Source: Treponema sp. (GTDB lineage: Bacteria > Spirochaetota > Spirochaetia > Treponematales > Treponemataceae). Taken from it: 64,000 nucleotides of DNA. The notes under the pieces were generated by a model. The model saw only the letters and a program-made list of their open reading frames with translations. It did not search any database and was not told where the DNA came from. Every line of letters begins with the position of its first letter. Position 1 is the stretch's first letter. The DNA lies in the NCBI GenBank assembly GCA_002749205.1, contig PDOP01000034.1, forward strand, positions 1 to 64,000, given 5' to 3'. The position numbers and the translations under genes were made by a program. This document shows, in pieces, positions 61,857-64,000 of the stretch.

Positions 61857-63581
61857 TTACTCCTCCATGAGCCAAGTTCGTATTAACATAGCAACATCTT
61901 CAGGATGTTCACGCGCCATATTGATAGCATTTTCTTGAAGCTCCATTCTGCGTCTTTCTGCCATAGAAATAGTAACAACCTTACCTTGCTCGTCTTCCCA
62001 AATGGCCTTTTGCCTTTCAAGCTGAGCCTGTCGTAAAGCTTCTTCTTCACGAAGTCTTTTTCTTCTTTCAAGCTCTCTGCTTATTATCCTATATAAAATG
62101 AAAATAAGCAATACCAGTGCAAGCCCTGCAAGCGAGATTAAAATAATTGTTCTTCGTTGCATCGCCGCAAAATACGCCCTATCTTCTTCTTCAAACTGTT
62201 TTAATCTGTCAAACGGAATATTTGTAACTGTAACAGAGTCTTTTCGTGTAGCATCATAACCAATTGCATCTCGTATTGACTTTTCGGTATCGCGCAATTG
62301 CTCCTCGGAAATTGGTATATACTCACGCTCAATCATACCGTCTTTAATTATATAATTTCCGTTTTCGTCCTTTTTCTTTTTCCAAACACCGTCAATATTT
62401 ACCGAAACAGTTCGCCTACCCAATTCAGGACTGACTATTTCTGAAGTTTTTCTTTCGCCGATTTTTTCGTTTGTTTTTACAACCGTCTGTGTAGACAAAC
62501 CGGCAAGATTAGTCATATCCTTATACGCCGGAGCTGTTTGACCTTCAACACCTGCAGGACCTTCAGGATTAAAACCGGTTCCCTGCCAAGTAGTTGAAGC
62601 ACTTTCCGATGAAACAGTTACGGATTCGCGAATATCCGAATCGTCATAAACAGTATCAGGATTATCCTCTCTTAAAACAAACGGTATGTATTCCAAAGTT
62701 TCCGCAGTTACTTCAGACATATCCATTTCTATTTTTATATTTAAATCGCGAACTCTGTCAGTTCCGTAAGTTTGCTGTAAACTTCCCAATATCTTGGCTT
62801 CATATTTTGCTTCATATCGTTGAACCGCTTTTTGTTGCTTATCAATTAAAGTAAGTCTGTCAAAATCAGCCATACCCGCAAAATCGTTGAGAATATTTCC
62901 GTTTTGGTCGGCAATACTTATATTTTCGTCTTCCAAACCCTCAATTCCGAACTTAATGATTTTTTGAATACCTTCAAGCTTTTTTTTGTCGCTTGTTATA
63001 TTACTTCCGGGCTTTGGAAAAATTACAACACTTGCCGTAACAGGATTTTGGTCAGCCTTAAACAATTTATCTTTGGGAATGTTTACAATAACACTTGCAT
63101 CATCAATTTCGTCAAGGGCCTTGATATGCTGTGTTATCTCCCTTATAATTGCCCTTCGTTTGTTTACATCTCTTTCATAATCGGTAATTGTATAACGCTC
63201 AATATCAAACAAATCCCAGGCATCTGTTCCTTGCGGAATTAAATCTTCACGAATTAAAATACTTCTAATTCGCTTTGCATCAGCTTCATTGCTTACATAA
63301 ATCATACCGTCTTCAGCAACAGTAGAATGCACATTTTCTTTGTTGATGCGAAGTTGAATTCTTTCCCGCATTTCAATATCAGTAACAGGTGTATCAATTA
63401 CGGCAACCGAAGTTGGCCTTGATGAAACCCGTACTATCAGAAGCAGCACTATAATAGCCGCAACTATCACGCCAAAAAAAACACCCTTTTGCAACACAGT
63501 CCATTTTCCCCAGGTCGCTTTAAGTTTGTCTACAAAACTTTGGCTTTTTTGTTCGTTTTTTTCTTCTTTTCTTTCGTCCAT
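61857..63581 (-). CDS. fliF: Flagellar MS-ring protein FliF
   Basis: A 574-residue FliF. Transmembrane helices near residues 29-52 and 455-475 bracket the periplasmic ring-building motifs (ERIQLRINKENVHSTVAEDG, ASVIVNIPKDKLF, RYEAKYEAKILGSLQQTYG). The C-terminal tail EHPEDVAMLIRTWL binds FliG. The ATG at 63581 has GGGGGG upstream. Length agrees with the family. Confidence 0.95.
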   Translation of the reverse strand: MDERKEEKNEQKSQSFVDKLKATWGKWTVLQKGVFFGVIVAAIIVLLLIVRVSSRPTSVAVIDTPVTDIEMRERIQLRINKENVHSTVAEDGMIYVSNEADAKRIRSILIREDLIPQGTDAWDLFDIERYTITDYERDVNKRRAIIREITQHIKALDEIDDASVIVNIPKDKLFKADQNPVTASVVIFPKPGSNITSDKKKLEGIQKIIKFGIEGLEDENISIADQNGNILNDFAGMADFDRLTLIDKQQKAVQRYEAKYEAKILGSLQQTYGTDRVRDLNIKIEMDMSEVTAETLEYIPFVLREDNPDTVYDDSDIRESVTVSSESASTTWQGTGFNPEGPAGVEGQTAPAYKDMTNLAGLSTQTVVKTNEKIGERKTSEIVSPELGRRTVSVNIDGVWKKKKDENGNYIIKDGMIEREYIPISEEQLRDTEKSIRDAIGYDATRKDSVTVTNIPFDRLKQFEEEDRAYFAAMQRRTIILISLAGLALVLLIFILYRIISRELERRKRLREEEALRQAQLERQKAIWEDEQGKVVTISMAERRRMELQENAINMAREHPEDVAMLIRTWLMEE

Positions 63582-63658
63582 GCTTTCCCCCCATATTACA
63601 GAACGCAGATTACCAAAAGCCATAAGACGGCTTTCACCGTCTAATGGCTAACCAACTA

Positions 63659-64000
63659 TTATCTTGTTGTTGTAACATCATTCCATGATTTTACAACCCT
63701 ATCTATTACAGTTTGTGCCAATTTAAGTGAAAGCGATGCCTTTCCCATAGCAATCGTTATATCGTGAGCTTCCACCGATTCAGGATCAATCAATGCCTGC
63801 TTTCCCAAGTCTGCAGACTTAACCTGCAAATCATTCATCATATCAAAGGCTTTAAGCAACGTTTGCCCAAAACTGTTTCCGACTTTATTTGTTGCAATAT
63901 CTACATTTTCGGTAGTAGATCTCATTCTGCTTCTAAAATTATCAACAAATACAGAGCCTATTTCAGGATTTTTCATTGTAGCCGGTACATAATAAGTATT
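63659..64000 (-). CDS. fliE: Flagellar hook-basal body protein FliE (5' end outside window)
   Basis: FliE joins the MS ring to the proximal rod. The conserved C-terminal half is present (FGQTLLKAFDMMNDLQVKSA ... HDITIAMGKASLSLKLAQTV). An ATG at 63976 would give 105 residues, but it has no ribosome site and the frame stays open to the window edge, so the real start probably lies further right. First visible gene of the fliE-F-G-H-I-J block. Confidence 0.85.
   Translation of the reverse strand, partial: NTYYVPATMKNPEIGSVFVDNFRSRMRSTTENVDIATNKVGNSFGQTLLKAFDMMNDLQVKSADLGKQALIDPESVEAHDITIAMGKASLSLKLAQTVIDRVVKSWNDVTTTR

Overview
The window is low-GC spirochaete DNA, almost certainly from a Treponema. 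The evidence is a cytidylate kinase fused to ribosomal protein S1, a fliE-F-G-H-I-J flagellar block, a PnrA/TmpC-type nucleoside-binding lipoprotein with its ABC transporter, a selenocysteine-containing SelD, and an anaerobic lifestyle (NrdG activase, a YjjI-type glycyl radical enzyme, ferredoxin-type membrane protein). The species cannot be fixed from the sequence. No rRNA, CRISPR array, prophage or insertion sequence was seen; one tRNA (initiator Met) is present.

Layout. 0-0.2 kb: the start of a leftward gene whose first codons are an AAAC tetranucleotide tract, with its own promoter, a likely phase-variable locus cut by the window edge. 0.5-3.7 kb: GH3 glycosidase, rRNA cytosine methyltransferase and UDP-glucuronate epimerase (rightward). 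3.7-11.9 kb (leftward): long uracil phosphoribosyltransferase, an NrdR-controlled pair (a small glycyl-radical/redoxin protein plus NrdG), then cmk-rpsA, a sigma-54 activator, a TPR protein and a lipoprotein. 12.5-18.3 kb: a six-gene Bat (von Willebrand factor A) operon without moxR. 18.4-23.2 kb: CobD-like aminotransferase, DUF2147 protein, PII-like protein with cation/proton antiporter, and a NapH-like ferredoxin with a 44-residue CXXC partner.

23.5-32.4 kb is one leftward operon: nucleoside-binding lipoprotein, YjjI and YjjW, three ABC transporter genes, then pseudouridine kinase and pseudouridine-5'-phosphate glycosidase. It joins nucleoside uptake, pseudouridine breakdown and a glycyl radical enzyme of unknown reaction. 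33-37 kb: an iron-chelate type ABC transporter behind a 16-bp palindrome. 37.4-41.7 kb: CoA-disulfide reductase/rhodanese, amino acid permease and YedE-type transporter. 42.2-50.1 kb: RseP, secreted or membrane proteins, MiaA and selenoprotein SelD. 50.5-57.6 kb: GapA, tRNA-fMet, cysteine desulfurase, AroB, HerA-like ATPase, flavodoxin and CoaD. 57.9-64 kb: the flagellar operon.

The most unusual signal lies between the genes. At least seven, probably ten, intergenic sites share one architecture: conserved flanks (TTGCATAA on one side, TAGACT...GCTCGC on the other) around a long hairpin whose stem sequence differs between subgroups but stays perfectly complementary, next to a second copy-specific palindrome. 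Two of these sites belong to a 368-bp near-identical repeat. I know of no described family matching this.
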